NCBI RefSeq assembly: GCF_002224675.1
Contig: NZ_NMPZ01000024.1
Location: 1 to 60,228, forward strand
Length of the DNA stretch: 60,228 nucleotides
Source of the DNA: Segatella copri
GTDB lineage: Bacteria; Bacteroidota; Bacteroidia; Bacteroidales; Bacteroidaceae
Reading direction: 5' to 3'
Below the pieces are notes generated by a model. The model worked only from the letters and a program-made list of their open reading frames with translations. It searched no databases and was not told the origin of the DNA. Of this stretch, positions 46,201-53,535 are shown in pieces (position 1 is the first letter of the stretch; each line of letters opens with the position of its first letter). A program made the position numbers and the translations under genes.

Positions 46201-46723
46201 TATGATTCTCCTCATCCTTCAACTGCACGAGATATTCCTCCTTATCGGCATCCTGGTCGATGTCCACACGGATGAAATCTCCGTCCCAGTTCTTCACGAT
46301 GCATCGGATACGGCGGTTGTTGATTTCCAATCCCTTCTGATAAGGTCGGGGAGTATGCGGAATGAGCACGTTGAGTTCGTGGGGAACATCCACTCCGAAG
46401 ACAGCGGAGATGAAGAGGGCGAGGGCACGTGCATCGTATTTCAGGTCTTCGCCCGAAAGCGGTTCCTGCGAGTTGCTGTGTCGGCGCATGGTCTGGATGG
46501 CAATCTTGTCTGCCACCTTGATGCCGCGTGCCTTGCAGAGATAGTCCACCTGTGAGAAAAGGTTACCGAAAGCCTGTTTCGTATCCTTTACTCCTTCGTG
46601 GCAGCAGAGGATGAGCGTGTCGTGCATCATCTTGTTGCGAGTCTGCGGTTCCAGTTCTGGGAGCATTAGGAGTTCCCTTACCCTTTGGAAAAGTTCTGCG
46701 GCGCTGATATTGTTCTGATTCAT
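43217..46723 (-). CDS. Dna2-like helicase with Cas4/PD-(D/E)XK-type nuclease domain
   Basis: A 1168-residue protein. The middle (about 340-370) has GIQGRVDLMTTDCKLLVEQK, giving the D and E-x-K pattern of a Cas4/RecB-type nuclease. The C-terminal half is a superfamily 1 helicase: Walker A VGPPGTGKTSRALKF, Walker B LAIIDESSQILEP, motif IV-VI stretches GILRRQGRMHPEIAEFPNRM, DTVERYQGSQRDVIIYSF and LNVAITRARKQMI. The order matches Dna2/NAM7-like nuclease-helicases; a role in DNA repair or replication is likely but untested. Single gene, no frame breaks. Confidence 0.85.
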   Translation of the reverse strand: MNQNNISAAELFQRVRELLMLPELEPQTRNKMMHDTLILCCHEGVKDTKQAFGNLFSQVDYLCKARGIKVADKIAIQTMRRHSNSQEPLSGEDLKYDARALALFISAVFGVDVPHELNVLIPHTPRPYQKGLEINNRRIRCIVKNWDGDFIRVDIDQDADKEEYLVQLKDEENHIDHTYLWDILKEGMQLNLLDCQVKQPIITPRLIVVEPDYLVDISSIATCFTAFGHHPLLYLLNLMKPRANTQATLLGNFAGAALDDIINSHGKYQMNETVKTNFREKALEFCTCPWFDPKKFYTDASLQAFNLQQVVDILFPRTASQVQMTALRGESLYDRKKAILEPSFVCEALGIQGRVDLMTTDCKLLVEQKSGRNMNIETHQVDPGYHSYQLEPHYVQLLLYYGVLQHNFKLSNDRVNIRLLYSKYRPQDGLMVVAYYQKLFKEAIQYRNQLVAASFEIAKEGFEHALNEFTPEVLNVAGTQDFFYNKYLKPQIEAITKPLHTLSPLEEAYFCRMMTFVLREQMISKVGAQEGTNTSSSDLWTMPLSEKKDAGNIYTDLHIIRKEQSCAGSGYDTITLSVPDQGKDFLPNFRIGDMVYLYTYKLKEEPDVRKAILYKGVLQEIHCDEIVVHLTDGQQNADIFETNLPYAIEHGTSDASTGGSIRNLHQFICAPKDKRDLLLGQRVPERDTSQELTRHYDDVLDDIILRAKQAQDYFLLVGPPGTGKTSRALKFMVEEELNDGTGKPTAESIAAGGKSAFQPASSILLMSYTNRAVDEICEMLVDSGIPFLRLGSEYSCDERFRPYLIEKAISDCPKLEAIKQYIIGTRVIVGTTSMMTSKPFIFTLKHFKLAIIDESSQILEPNLIGLLSAVDKFILIGDYKQLPAVVQQSEKDSSIPTINDSQKGGVIDMSILQDICLTNCRNSLFERLIRWEDHEERTEFIGILRRQGRMHPEIAEFPNRMFYRREKLEPVPCPHQLESELSYTLPSEDALDDLLKEHRMIFLPSRFCKEPNVSDKINANEAEIVVDMLRRIHRFYGDRFDAQKTVGVIVPYRNQIAMVRKGIEKLGIPELEKISIDTVERYQGSQRDVIIYSFTIQNIWQLDFLAGNSFVEDGAIIDRKLNVAITRARKQMIMTGNPEILRNNQIFSELIEYVRGKGGYLERKAKES

Positions 46724-46844
46724 GAGATATTGCTAATTCTTGAAATGTAGGTACAAAGATACATCAATTTATAGATAAAAGCAAGAAAATAGAGATAAAA
46801 GAAAAAAGCCGTAGGGCTTTTTCTAAAATATAGGTAAGAAATGC

Positions 46845-46874
46845 TTGCCGTATCATTTCTTTTTTGTATATTTG
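46845..46874 (+). promoter_or_regulatory. Promoter of the deaminase gene
   Basis: TTG (46845-46847), 19 bp, TATATTTG (46867-46874), 49 bp before the ATG. Confidence 0.7.
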
Positions 46875-46923
46875 TAGCCCCCAAATGAAAGATGGGATAT
46901 TATTAATCTAAAAAATTAAACGA

Positions 46924-47391
46924 ATGACAAAAGAAGAATTGATGCATAGAGCCATTGAGCTCTCAAAGAATAGTGTGAAGACCGGTGGCGGACCTTTCGG
47001 TGCCGTTATCGCCAAGGACGGAATCATCATCGCTGAGGCTTCCAATAGCGTAACCATCGACCTCGATCCTACGGCACATGCCGAGGTGAACTGTGTGCGC
47101 CAGGCTTGTTTCAAGCTGAAGACCTTCAATCTGGAGGGCTGCGAGATTTATACCTCCTGCGAGCCATGCCCGATGTGTTTGGGTGCTATCTACTGGGCAC
47201 ATCTCGACCGTATCTATTATGCCAACGACAGAAAGGATGCAGCCAAGATAGGTTTCGATGATGAGTTTATCTACGAGGAGATAGACCGCAAGATAGAAGA
47301 CCGCCATAAGCCGATGATTGCCCTGATGCGAGATGAGGCGCTTGGAGCCTTCCGTATGTGGGAGGAAAATACAGAAAAAACGGAGTATTAA
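46924..47391 (+). CDS. Nucleoside/guanine deaminase
   Basis: A 155-residue zinc deaminase of the cytidine/deoxycytidylate superfamily. Zinc ligands are His52 in AHAEVN (with Glu54) and Cys82/Cys85 in PCPMCLGAIYWAH; the FGAVIA and C-terminal MWEEN features resemble GuaD-type guanine deaminases rather than tRNA adenosine deaminase. It would turn guanine into xanthine, fitting the neighbouring permease and xpt. Its stop codon lies inside the terminator stem. Confidence 0.85.
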   Translation: MTKEELMHRAIELSKNSVKTGGGPFGAVIAKDGIIIAEASNSVTIDLDPTAHAEVNCVRQACFKLKTFNLEGCEIYTSCEPCPMCLGAIYWAHLDRIYYANDRKDAAKIGFDDEFIYEEIDRKIEDRHKPMIALMRDEALGAFRMWEENTEKTEY

Positions 47392-47407
47392 CACTCCGTT
47401 TTTTTAT
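47377..47407 (+). terminator. Terminator overlapping the deaminase stop
   Basis: AACGGAGT (47379-47386) and ACTCCGTT (47393-47400) pair around ATTAAC, followed by TTTTTT. The TAA at 47389-47391 is in the loop. Confidence 0.8.
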
Positions 47408-47457
47408 TGTTCAACGAATTATTCTACTAAAAGAACCGATTTCTCAGATTTTCTTTG

Positions 47458-47465
47458 TAATTTTG
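47458..47465 (+). promoter_or_regulatory. Promoter -7 box for the permease gene
   Basis: TAATTTTG matches TAnnTTTG, 66 bp before the ATG at 47532; -33 box unclear. Confidence 0.55.
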
Positions 47466-47531
47466 CCGCCAAATTCAGAAAAACCCTGAATTCTCTGATT
47501 ATATGGAAATTCTCTAATTATTATAACGACA

Positions 47532-48839
47532 ATGGAACAGTCAATAGAAAATCTCTACAAGCTTGACGGTAGAGTGCCCGTCGGTAAAGCACTCCCATTT
47601 GGTCTTCAACATGTGTTGGCGATGTTCGTAAGTAACATTGCGCCAATTATGATTCTTGCTGGTGCAGTAGGATTGGATAGTTCGGTGAGCGCTGTGCTCA
47701 TCCAGAACTGTATGGTTATCGCCGGTATCGGTACTCTGGTACAGCTCTATCCGGTATGGCGCATCGGTTCCCGTCTGCCTATTGTGATGGGTATCTCCTT
47801 CACCTTCCTTTCGCTTGCCATCGCCATCGCCGGTGCTCATGGCATGGGTACGCTGATTGGTGCAGTCATCATCGGCGGTTTGGTAGAAGGTACGCTTGGT
47901 CTCTTCGCCAAGTATTGGATTAAGTTGATTCCGCCTGTAGTAGCCGCTACCGTGGTAACAGCCATCGGTTTCTCGCTGCTTCCTGTAGGTGCCAACTCTT
48001 TTGCCGGTGGTCAGGGTGCTGCCGACTTCGGTAGCATGAACAATTGGGTCGTGGGTTCAGTAACCTTGCTCGCTTGTCTCCTCTGCCAGATTTTTGCCAA
48101 GGGATTCCTCCGCTCTCTGTCGGTATTGGTTGGTCTGCTGGTAGGCTATGTCTTGGCTCTCTTTATGGGAATGATAGATTTTAGCGGACTTTCCGGCCTT
48201 TCTATCGTTGCCTTGCCAAAGCTCCTTCCATTTACTCCGGAGTTTAATGTCGGTGCCATCCTCTCGGTGATAGCTGTTTATCTGGTTTCTGCCACAGAGA
48301 CCATCGGTGATACTTCTGCGCTCTGCAACAGTGCCTTGAAGCGCGATCCTAATACCAAGGAGATGGGTGCGGCAGTCTGCTGCGATGGTTTCGTAAGCTC
48401 AGTATCGGGTCTCTTCGGATGTACTCCTATCACTTCGTTCAGCCAGAATGTAGGTTTGGCAGCCATGTCGGGAGTCGTAAACCGCTTTACCATTGCCTTG
48501 GGTGCCATCATCATGATTATCGGTGGTGTGTTCCCGGCTATCGGATATGTGCTCACCACCATTCCTCAGGCAGTATTGGGTGGATGTACCATTATGATGT
48601 TTGGTAGCATCCTCTTTGCCGGTTTCGGTATGATGGCTCGCACGGGTTTCTCTCAGCGCAACATGGTCATCGTGAGTCTTTCACTCAGCGTGGGTCTCGG
48701 CTTTACATCAGCAACAGGTATGTTCAATATCTTCCCAGAGATTGTGCGCACCGTTTTTGCTGATAACTGTGTGGCAGTAGTCTTCCTGCTCGCCGTGATC
48801 CTGAACCTCGTATTGCCGAAGAATATGGATAAGGCATAA
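47532..48839 (+). CDS. NCS2 family xanthine/uracil permease
   Basis: A 435-residue membrane protein with about 12-14 hydrophobic segments. VGKALPFGLQHVLAMFVSNI at the N-terminus and the signature region TSFSQNVGLAAMSGVVNRFT are those of nucleobase-cation symporter 2. SATETIGDTSALCNSAL supplies the conserved substrate-site Glu. Substrate is most likely xanthine (or uracil), judging from the flanking deaminase and xpt. Followed by a large nested inverted repeat. Confidence 0.92.
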   Translation: MEQSIENLYKLDGRVPVGKALPFGLQHVLAMFVSNIAPIMILAGAVGLDSSVSAVLIQNCMVIAGIGTLVQLYPVWRIGSRLPIVMGISFTFLSLAIAIAGAHGMGTLIGAVIIGGLVEGTLGLFAKYWIKLIPPVVAATVVTAIGFSLLPVGANSFAGGQGAADFGSMNNWVVGSVTLLACLLCQIFAKGFLRSLSVLVGLLVGYVLALFMGMIDFSGLSGLSIVALPKLLPFTPEFNVGAILSVIAVYLVSATETIGDTSALCNSALKRDPNTKEMGAAVCCDGFVSSVSGLFGCTPITSFSQNVGLAAMSGVVNRFTIALGAIIMIIGGVFPAIGYVLTTIPQAVLGGCTIMMFGSILFAGFGMMARTGFSQRNMVIVSLSLSVGLGFTSATGMFNIFPEIVRTVFADNCVAVVFLLAVILNLVLPKNMDKA

Positions 48840-48869
48840 TCGCAGCTCGCCCTGAAAGAAAAGGTAAAT

Positions 48870-49070
48870 CGCCACACGCCCTGAAAGGGCAGAAGCTCCT
48901 AGCCCAGGGTAACACCCTGGGGGTATGATGATTTTAACAACCTCGCCCTGTAAGGGCAAAAGCTTTGATTATGTGAAGCTTTTGCCCTTACAGGGCGACA
49001 TTTTTGTTTGTATGTTAACCCAGGGTGTTACCCTGGGCTAGGAGCTTCTGCCCTTTCAGGGCGTGTGGCG
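48870..49070. repeat. Nested inverted-repeat element
   Basis: Perfect 52-bp inverted arms (48870-48921 and 49019-49070) surround a second perfect 23-bp inverted pair (48943-48965 and 48976-48998). All four arms contain variants of CGCCCTGAAAGGGC / GCCCTGTAAGGGC and CCCAGGGTAACACCCTGGG. It sits between the convergent permease and hydrolase genes. This CCTGAAAGGGC type of palindrome recurs between Bacteroidales genes and is often mis-annotated as a small protein (LPWARSFCPFRA). A very large cruciform or double terminator is possible. Confidence 0.9.
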
Positions 49071-49099
49071 AAGAAGAAGAGAATTCTTCCCTCTTCCCT

Positions 49100-50086
49100 T
49101 TACTGTCCTCCCAGTCTTTCGAAGAAGGTGATGATTTCTTCGAAGGTCTTGAATTCATCGCTGCCGTATTCTATCGTCGTACCCATGAAACCATCGCATG
49201 GGCGAGGGTCGATGAAGTAATCGCCGTAGAGCAGGTTCTTCTGATTGCAGAAGATGATGTGGTTGTAGGCTGGGGTAGAGAGATATTCCTCTACCCAGGT
49301 CTGCACCTTCGCCATATATTCATGGTCGTTGGTTGGCGCTGGGGCTACGATATATACGTTGTAATGCTCTATCAGCATCTCGTAAGCCTTGTGCATCGAG
49401 CTGGTTGCCTTCATGTAACTGTCGTGCAGGGCATCGAAGTCTATATATACGATAGGGCGCTCCTTGCCGTTCTGCTTGTCGTCAATCCATCGGATTACGG
49501 GACAGAGATAGTGGAATGCCACCTTGTCGATGAGTCGGTGCTCGCCATGGAATGGGATGGCGAGCGGATAGTGCTCATGGAAGAGGTCGAAGGTATGGAC
49601 CAGCGGATCTGCATCTCCGAAGAGACCGTAAACACGTTGCTGCTCCTCGGGAGTAATGTCCTGGAAGCAACGCTCGGTAAAGTCACGGTATTCCTTGATG
49701 AGGCCTTTGTTAACCATCAGTTCGTTCACTCCGTCCTTTCTCGGGTTCTGGAATTCCTGCTTGCCGGTCATGCTGCTCATCGTATCGCCCATCTTGAAGG
49801 CTGGGTTTACGAGGATGCGGTCGAATCCTTTCAGCAGTTCGGTATACATGCCTCCCATCGAGGTACCGATGATGAGGTCGGGCTTCTCAGTCTCCGCCAT
49901 CTTCTGCAGCATCTCTATGCCCTCTTCCGGATGTACCGGGATGTCTTCAGCCACGAGGGTGGCATTCGGCATCAGTTCCTGCAACATCTTTACGGTGCCG
50001 CTCTGTGCAGAAGAGAGGAAACCGTGAACATACATGATTTTCTTGCCCGCCATGAGGTCGGGGAATTGTTTGATATATGGATTCAT
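49100..50086 (-). CDS. YqiA-like alpha/beta hydrolase fused to HAD 5'-nucleotidase domain
   Basis: A 328-residue two-domain protein. Residues 1-205 are a YqiA/YcfP-type esterase: KKIMYVHGFLSSAQSGT, nucleophile Ser76 in IIGTSMGGM, acid in GDADPLV and His in FHGEHRLIDK. Residues 208-328 resemble a deoxyribonucleotidase of the NT5C HAD group: VYIDFDALHDSYM with the DxD pair (Asp216, Asp218), VYIVAPAPTNDHEY and the late aspartate region LYGDYFIDPRPCDGF. The fusion of an esterase to a 5'-nucleotidase is unusual to me. It faces the purine salvage genes. Substrates are unknown. Confidence 0.8.
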   Translation of the reverse strand: MNPYIKQFPDLMAGKKIMYVHGFLSSAQSGTVKMLQELMPNATLVAEDIPVHPEEGIEMLQKMAETEKPDLIIGTSMGGMYTELLKGFDRILVNPAFKMGDTMSSMTGKQEFQNPRKDGVNELMVNKGLIKEYRDFTERCFQDITPEEQQRVYGLFGDADPLVHTFDLFHEHYPLAIPFHGEHRLIDKVAFHYLCPVIRWIDDKQNGKERPIVYIDFDALHDSYMKATSSMHKAYEMLIEHYNVYIVAPAPTNDHEYMAKVQTWVEEYLSTPAYNHIIFCNQKNLLYGDYFIDPRPCDGFMGTTIEYGSDEFKTFEEIITFFERLGGQ

Positions 50087-50220
50087 ATTCTTATAGTTTT
50101 ATAGGGGGCATCATATCATGCTCCCTGAACATCTTATTCATTTCTGCTGCAAAATTACGCTAAATTGCAGACAAAACAAAATTATTGGGCGATAAACTTC
50201 CTTGTTTGCGAAAAAAGTAG

Positions 50221-50228
50221 TAATTTTG
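50221..50228 (+). promoter_or_regulatory. Promoter -7 box for xpt
   Basis: TAATTTTG matches TAnnTTTG, 30 bp before the ATG at 50258. No purine riboswitch was recognised upstream. Confidence 0.6.
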
Positions 50229-50257
50229 CACCCAATAACCAAAAAGTTCAAGTCATA

Positions 50258-50824
50258 ATGGATTTACTGAAAGAAAGAATTATGCAGGAGGGCCGCTGCT
50301 TTCCTGGTGGAATCTTAAAAGTAGATAGCTTCGTAAATCATCAGATGGACCCAATCCTGATGATGGACCTGGCTAAGGAATTCGTGCGCCTTTTCAAGGA
50401 CATCAAGTACAACAAGATTGTTACTATCGAGGCTTCGGGCATCGCTCCAGCCATCATGGTGGGTTACCTGACCAATCTTCCTGTTGTCTTCGTCAAGAAA
50501 AAGCAGCCTAAGACGATGGAGGGTATGATTACCTCGGTGGTTCACTCTTTTACCAAGGATTGTGACTATACGGTTTGCGTGAGCAACAGCTACCTGACTC
50601 CAGAGGATCACGTGATCTTCATCGATGACTTCCTCGCCAACGGTAACGCATCCAAGGGTGTGATGGATCTCTGCGAGAAGGCTGGTGCCAAGATTGAGGC
50701 GATGGGCTTCATCATCGAGAAGGCTTTCCAGCATGGTGGCGACTTCCTGCGCAAGGAGGGAATCCGTTATGAGGCGCTCGCAACCGTAGAGAGCCTGGAT
50801 GATTGCAAGATTGTCTTGAAGTAA
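50258..50824 (+). CDS. xpt: Xanthine phosphoribosyltransferase
   Basis: A 188-residue PRTase. The start [20 protein letters not shown] is chosen because the promoter lies just upstream, inside the longer frame. The PRPP loop is [16 protein letters not shown] and [20 protein letters not shown] is the conserved N-half block. It converts xanthine to XMP, completing a route with the deaminase and the permease. Ends at a bidirectional terminator. Confidence 0.95.
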   Translation: MDLLKERIMQEGRCFPGGILKVDSFVNHQMDPILMMDLAKEFVRLFKDIKYNKIVTIEASGIAPAIMVGYLTNLPVVFVKKKQPKTMEGMITSVVHSFTKDCDYTVCVSNSYLTPEDHVIFIDDFLANGNASKGVMDLCEKAGAKIEAMGFIIEKAFQHGGDFLRKEGIRYEALATVESLDDCKIVLK

Positions 50825-50846
50825 TACACCTATTATTATATATTGT

Positions 50847-50876
50847 AAAAGCCGCCTGTTTATACAGGCGGCTTTT
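50847..50876. terminator. Bidirectional terminator, xpt / SGNH hydrolase
   Basis: AAAAGCCGCCTGT and ACAGGCGGCTTTT form a perfect 13-bp stem with loop TTAT between convergent genes. Confidence 0.92.
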
Positions 50877-50893
50877 GCTGTTTTTTATATCGG

Positions 50894-52090
50894 CTATTTT
50901 ACAATGTCTGCTGCATAGATTCCCATCGCCTTATAGCCTGTTGGGTTAGGATGGAGCCAGTCGTTGCTGGCGTATTCCCGCTTCATTCTTCTGTCATCAT
51001 TCGGATCTTGAAGCAGCTTGGCGAAATCCAGGATGCCATCCACGTTCTTCGCCTGACTTCGGATCCAGTCGTTTACATAGAGTCGGGCAGCTTCGTGGAA
51101 GTGGGTATAATATCCTGCGCCCTTGAAAGGGGTGATGGTTCCCAGATAAACTTTCATCTTCCGGGCTTTTGCCTTCTTTACCATTCCCTGGATGCTCTCG
51201 ATGATCTGTCGGGCTACGGTTTCGCTGCTGCCGCTCCTGGCTGCACCGATGTCGTTGACTCCCTCGAAGATCACCACCTTCTTGACGCCGCTCTGCATCA
51301 GGATGTCTCTGTCGAAACGTTCCTTGGCGAGGGCTCCGAAACCGCCAGGTACGGTTACGCGGTTGTTGCCGATGCCCAGGTTCAGCACACCCTGATTGGT
51401 TATCTTATGCTTCAGCTGCAGCATCTCTGACATCACGTCGGGCCATCGGTTCTGGGCATTGTCGGTAGAGCATTTTCCGTCGGTGATGGAGTTTCCGATG
51501 ATGGCGATGGCGCTCATGTTGTTGCTCATCGTATAGACATCGATGCCGCTGATGTTGTACCAGTGGTTCTCCCGGAAAGCCTTCGCAAAGTTGGAGTGGG
51601 CATTGGTTACACCTTTCATGATATAGGAGGTGGTGCGCGAACCCATGTGCACGGTTGGAATTTCGGGAGCCGAGGTGTAGTTGATGGTGATGGCTACACG
51701 CTCCAGATTCCTGAGTTTGAACTTCAGGGCATTGCTCACAATCTGCTTGCCGGCAGGGATGACGGCCTTGTAGCTGTTGCCGAACTTGAAGTATTGCGCC
51801 GTTTTGGCATCGATGTCGGAGGAATCCTTGGCATGAGCGATGTAGATAGATCGGATCTCTACGGGTTGCATCGAATAGATGTTGCTCAACTTGAGGCGGA
51901 TCACGTCGCCTCCTATGCTAACCTTTACCACCTGGCGTACCGAACGGTTAGTCATGCAATTGTTATAGGGCATAAATGATTTGACTACAGTTTGCGGAGC
52001 TGTGGCCCAGGTGCCTACCCAGTTCTGTGCCAGAGAATAAGTTGATAGGGCACAGAACATCATTAAGAAAACTAATAATCTTTTCATCAT
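50894..52090 (-). CDS. Secreted SGNH/GDSL hydrolase
   Basis: A 398-residue exported protein (signal MMKRLLVFLMMFCALSTYSL; start at 52090 or 52087, since the upstream ATG would put 12 extra residues before the signal). The nucleophile is in AIIGNSITDGKC, the oxyanion Asn in IFEGVNDIGAARSG, and the Asp/His pair in NDWLHPNPTGYKAMG. This is a family of esterases acting on acetylated or lipidic substrates, often on plant or host glycans. Substrate unknown. Confidence 0.88.
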   Translation of the reverse strand: MMKRLLVFLMMFCALSTYSLAQNWVGTWATAPQTVVKSFMPYNNCMTNRSVRQVVKVSIGGDVIRLKLSNIYSMQPVEIRSIYIAHAKDSSDIDAKTAQYFKFGNSYKAVIPAGKQIVSNALKFKLRNLERVAITINYTSAPEIPTVHMGSRTTSYIMKGVTNAHSNFAKAFRENHWYNISGIDVYTMSNNMSAIAIIGNSITDGKCSTDNAQNRWPDVMSEMLQLKHKITNQGVLNLGIGNNRVTVPGGFGALAKERFDRDILMQSGVKKVVIFEGVNDIGAARSGSSETVARQIIESIQGMVKKAKARKMKVYLGTITPFKGAGYYTHFHEAARLYVNDWIRSQAKNVDGILDFAKLLQDPNDDRRMKREYASNDWLHPNPTGYKAMGIYAADIVK

Positions 52091-52153
52091 ACGTGCAAAG
52101 TTAGATAGAAATGGCAATAAAACCAAGAAATTTAAAAACTTTTTTCATAAAAC

Positions 52154-52185
52154 TTTGGAGAATATTGAGAAAAGTTGTACCTTTG
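52154..52185 (+). promoter_or_regulatory. Promoter of the FHS transporter gene
   Basis: TTTG (52154-52157), 20 bp, TACCTTTG (52178-52185): a consensus Bacteroidales promoter, 28 bp before the ATG. Confidence 0.8.
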
Positions 52186-52213
52186 CCCAAAATTCTAACT
52201 AAAATATAAGTCT

Positions 52214-53425
52214 ATGCAACCAACAAAAAGTTTTGCGATTCCATTGTCGTTCATTGGAATCATGTTTTTCTCTTTGGGCTTTGCCCTGGGTATTAATTCC
52301 TTGCTGGTGCCTGTATTGCAGGGCTCGCTGGGTATTTCCAATGCTGCCTCTTATCTCATCATCGCAGCCACCTTCATTCCGTTCCTGATTTTCGGTTATC
52401 CTGCCGGACTCACCATCAAGGCTATCGGTTACAAGAAGACGATGTCGCTGTCGTTTGTCATCTTCGCAGCAGCATTCTATCTCTTCATCCTTTCTGCCGA
52501 TGAGAAGAGTTTTCCTCTGTTCCTGCTTGCATCTTTTGTAAGCGGTGCTGCCAATGCCTATCTTCAGGCATCTGTCAACCCTTACATCACCATTCTGGGT
52601 CCTTTGGATAGTGCAGCCAAGCGTATCAGTATGATGGGTATCTGCAACAAACTGGCGTGGCCAATCCCATCTATGTTCATCGTATGGCTGTTGGGCAAGG
52701 ATGTTCATCTCATCGGAATCGAGGATTTGTCCAAGCCATTCTGGATCATCATCGTAGCTTTCCTGGCTTTGGGTGTTCTGGCATTCCTGGCTCCATTACC
52801 AGAGGTAAAGGCTGCCGGAGAGGATGATTCTGAGGAGGAGGAAGAGTCTGCTACCTGCACTTATGCGGCAACCAAGACCTCTGTCTTCCAGTTCACTCAC
52901 TTGCTTTTGGGCTGTCTGGCGCTGTTCCTGTATGTAGGTGTTGAGACGGTTTCTCTCGGAACATTGGTAGATTATGCCAATTCCCTGGGTTTGCCGGGGG
53001 CTGCCAACTATGCCTGGATTGCTCCTATCGGTATTGTTATCGGTTACATCTGCGGTATCATTCTGATTCCTAAGTATATCAGTCAGGCAGTAGCCTTGAA
53101 GCTCTGTTCGTTCCTGGCAATTGCCGGAGCTTTGCTGGTGGTGCTTACCCCAGCCGAGATTTCCATCTATTTCATCTCATTGATGGCATTGGGTTGTTCT
53201 CTGATGTGGCCTGCCCTCTGGCCATTGGCAATGGCAGATCTGGGTAAGTTTACCAAGTCTGGTTCTTCCCTGCTCATCATGGCGATGTTTGGTGGAGCCG
53301 TTCTTCCTACGCTCTATGGCAGTCTGAAGGATGCAGTAGGTGCTCAGCAGGCATACTGGCTCTGTCTCCCTTGCTTCCTCTACATTTTGTATTACAGCAT
53401 CCACGGCTACAAGATTCGTTCATAG
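52214..53425 (+). CDS. FHS-family sugar:H+ symporter (MFS)
   Basis: A 403-residue protein with about 12 hydrophobic segments. FFSLGFALGINSLLVPVLQG at the start and the AYLQASVNPYITILGP block are typical of fucose/glucose/galactose symporters (FucP/GluP type). It carries a short acidic loop (EDDSEEEEESATC) between the two six-helix halves. It imports a monosaccharide across the inner membrane; substrate unknown. Convergent with susD. Confidence 0.9.
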   Translation: MQPTKSFAIPLSFIGIMFFSLGFALGINSLLVPVLQGSLGISNAASYLIIAATFIPFLIFGYPAGLTIKAIGYKKTMSLSFVIFAAAFYLFILSADEKSFPLFLLASFVSGAANAYLQASVNPYITILGPLDSAAKRISMMGICNKLAWPIPSMFIVWLLGKDVHLIGIEDLSKPFWIIIVAFLALGVLAFLAPLPEVKAAGEDDSEEEEESATCTYAATKTSVFQFTHLLLGCLALFLYVGVETVSLGTLVDYANSLGLPGAANYAWIAPIGIVIGYICGIILIPKYISQAVALKLCSFLAIAGALLVVLTPAEISIYFISLMALGCSLMWPALWPLAMADLGKFTKSGSSLLIMAMFGGAVLPTLYGSLKDAVGAQQAYWLCLPCFLYILYYSIHGYKIRS

Positions 53426-53452
53426 TATCGTTTCTTATCAGCTGAGATGATA

Positions 53453-53508
53453 AAAAAAAGGTGTATCCCGCTTGCCCGATGTATGGGGCAAGAAGGATAC
53501 ACCTTTTT
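53453..53508. terminator. Bidirectional terminator, transporter / susD
   Basis: AAAAAGGTGTATCC and GGATACACCTTTTT form the outer stem, CTTGCCC and GGGGCAAG the inner one. It serves two convergent genes. Confidence 0.9.
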
Positions 53509-53535
53509 AATATTATACTGTTCTGAAAGATTTGA

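Noticed and set aside
48870..49070. CRISPR-like array
   Set aside because: Arms are inverted and nested, without regular spacers or cas genes.
50160..50257. Purine riboswitch before xpt
   Set aside because: The leader from the promoter is only about 25-30 nt, too short for the aptamer.
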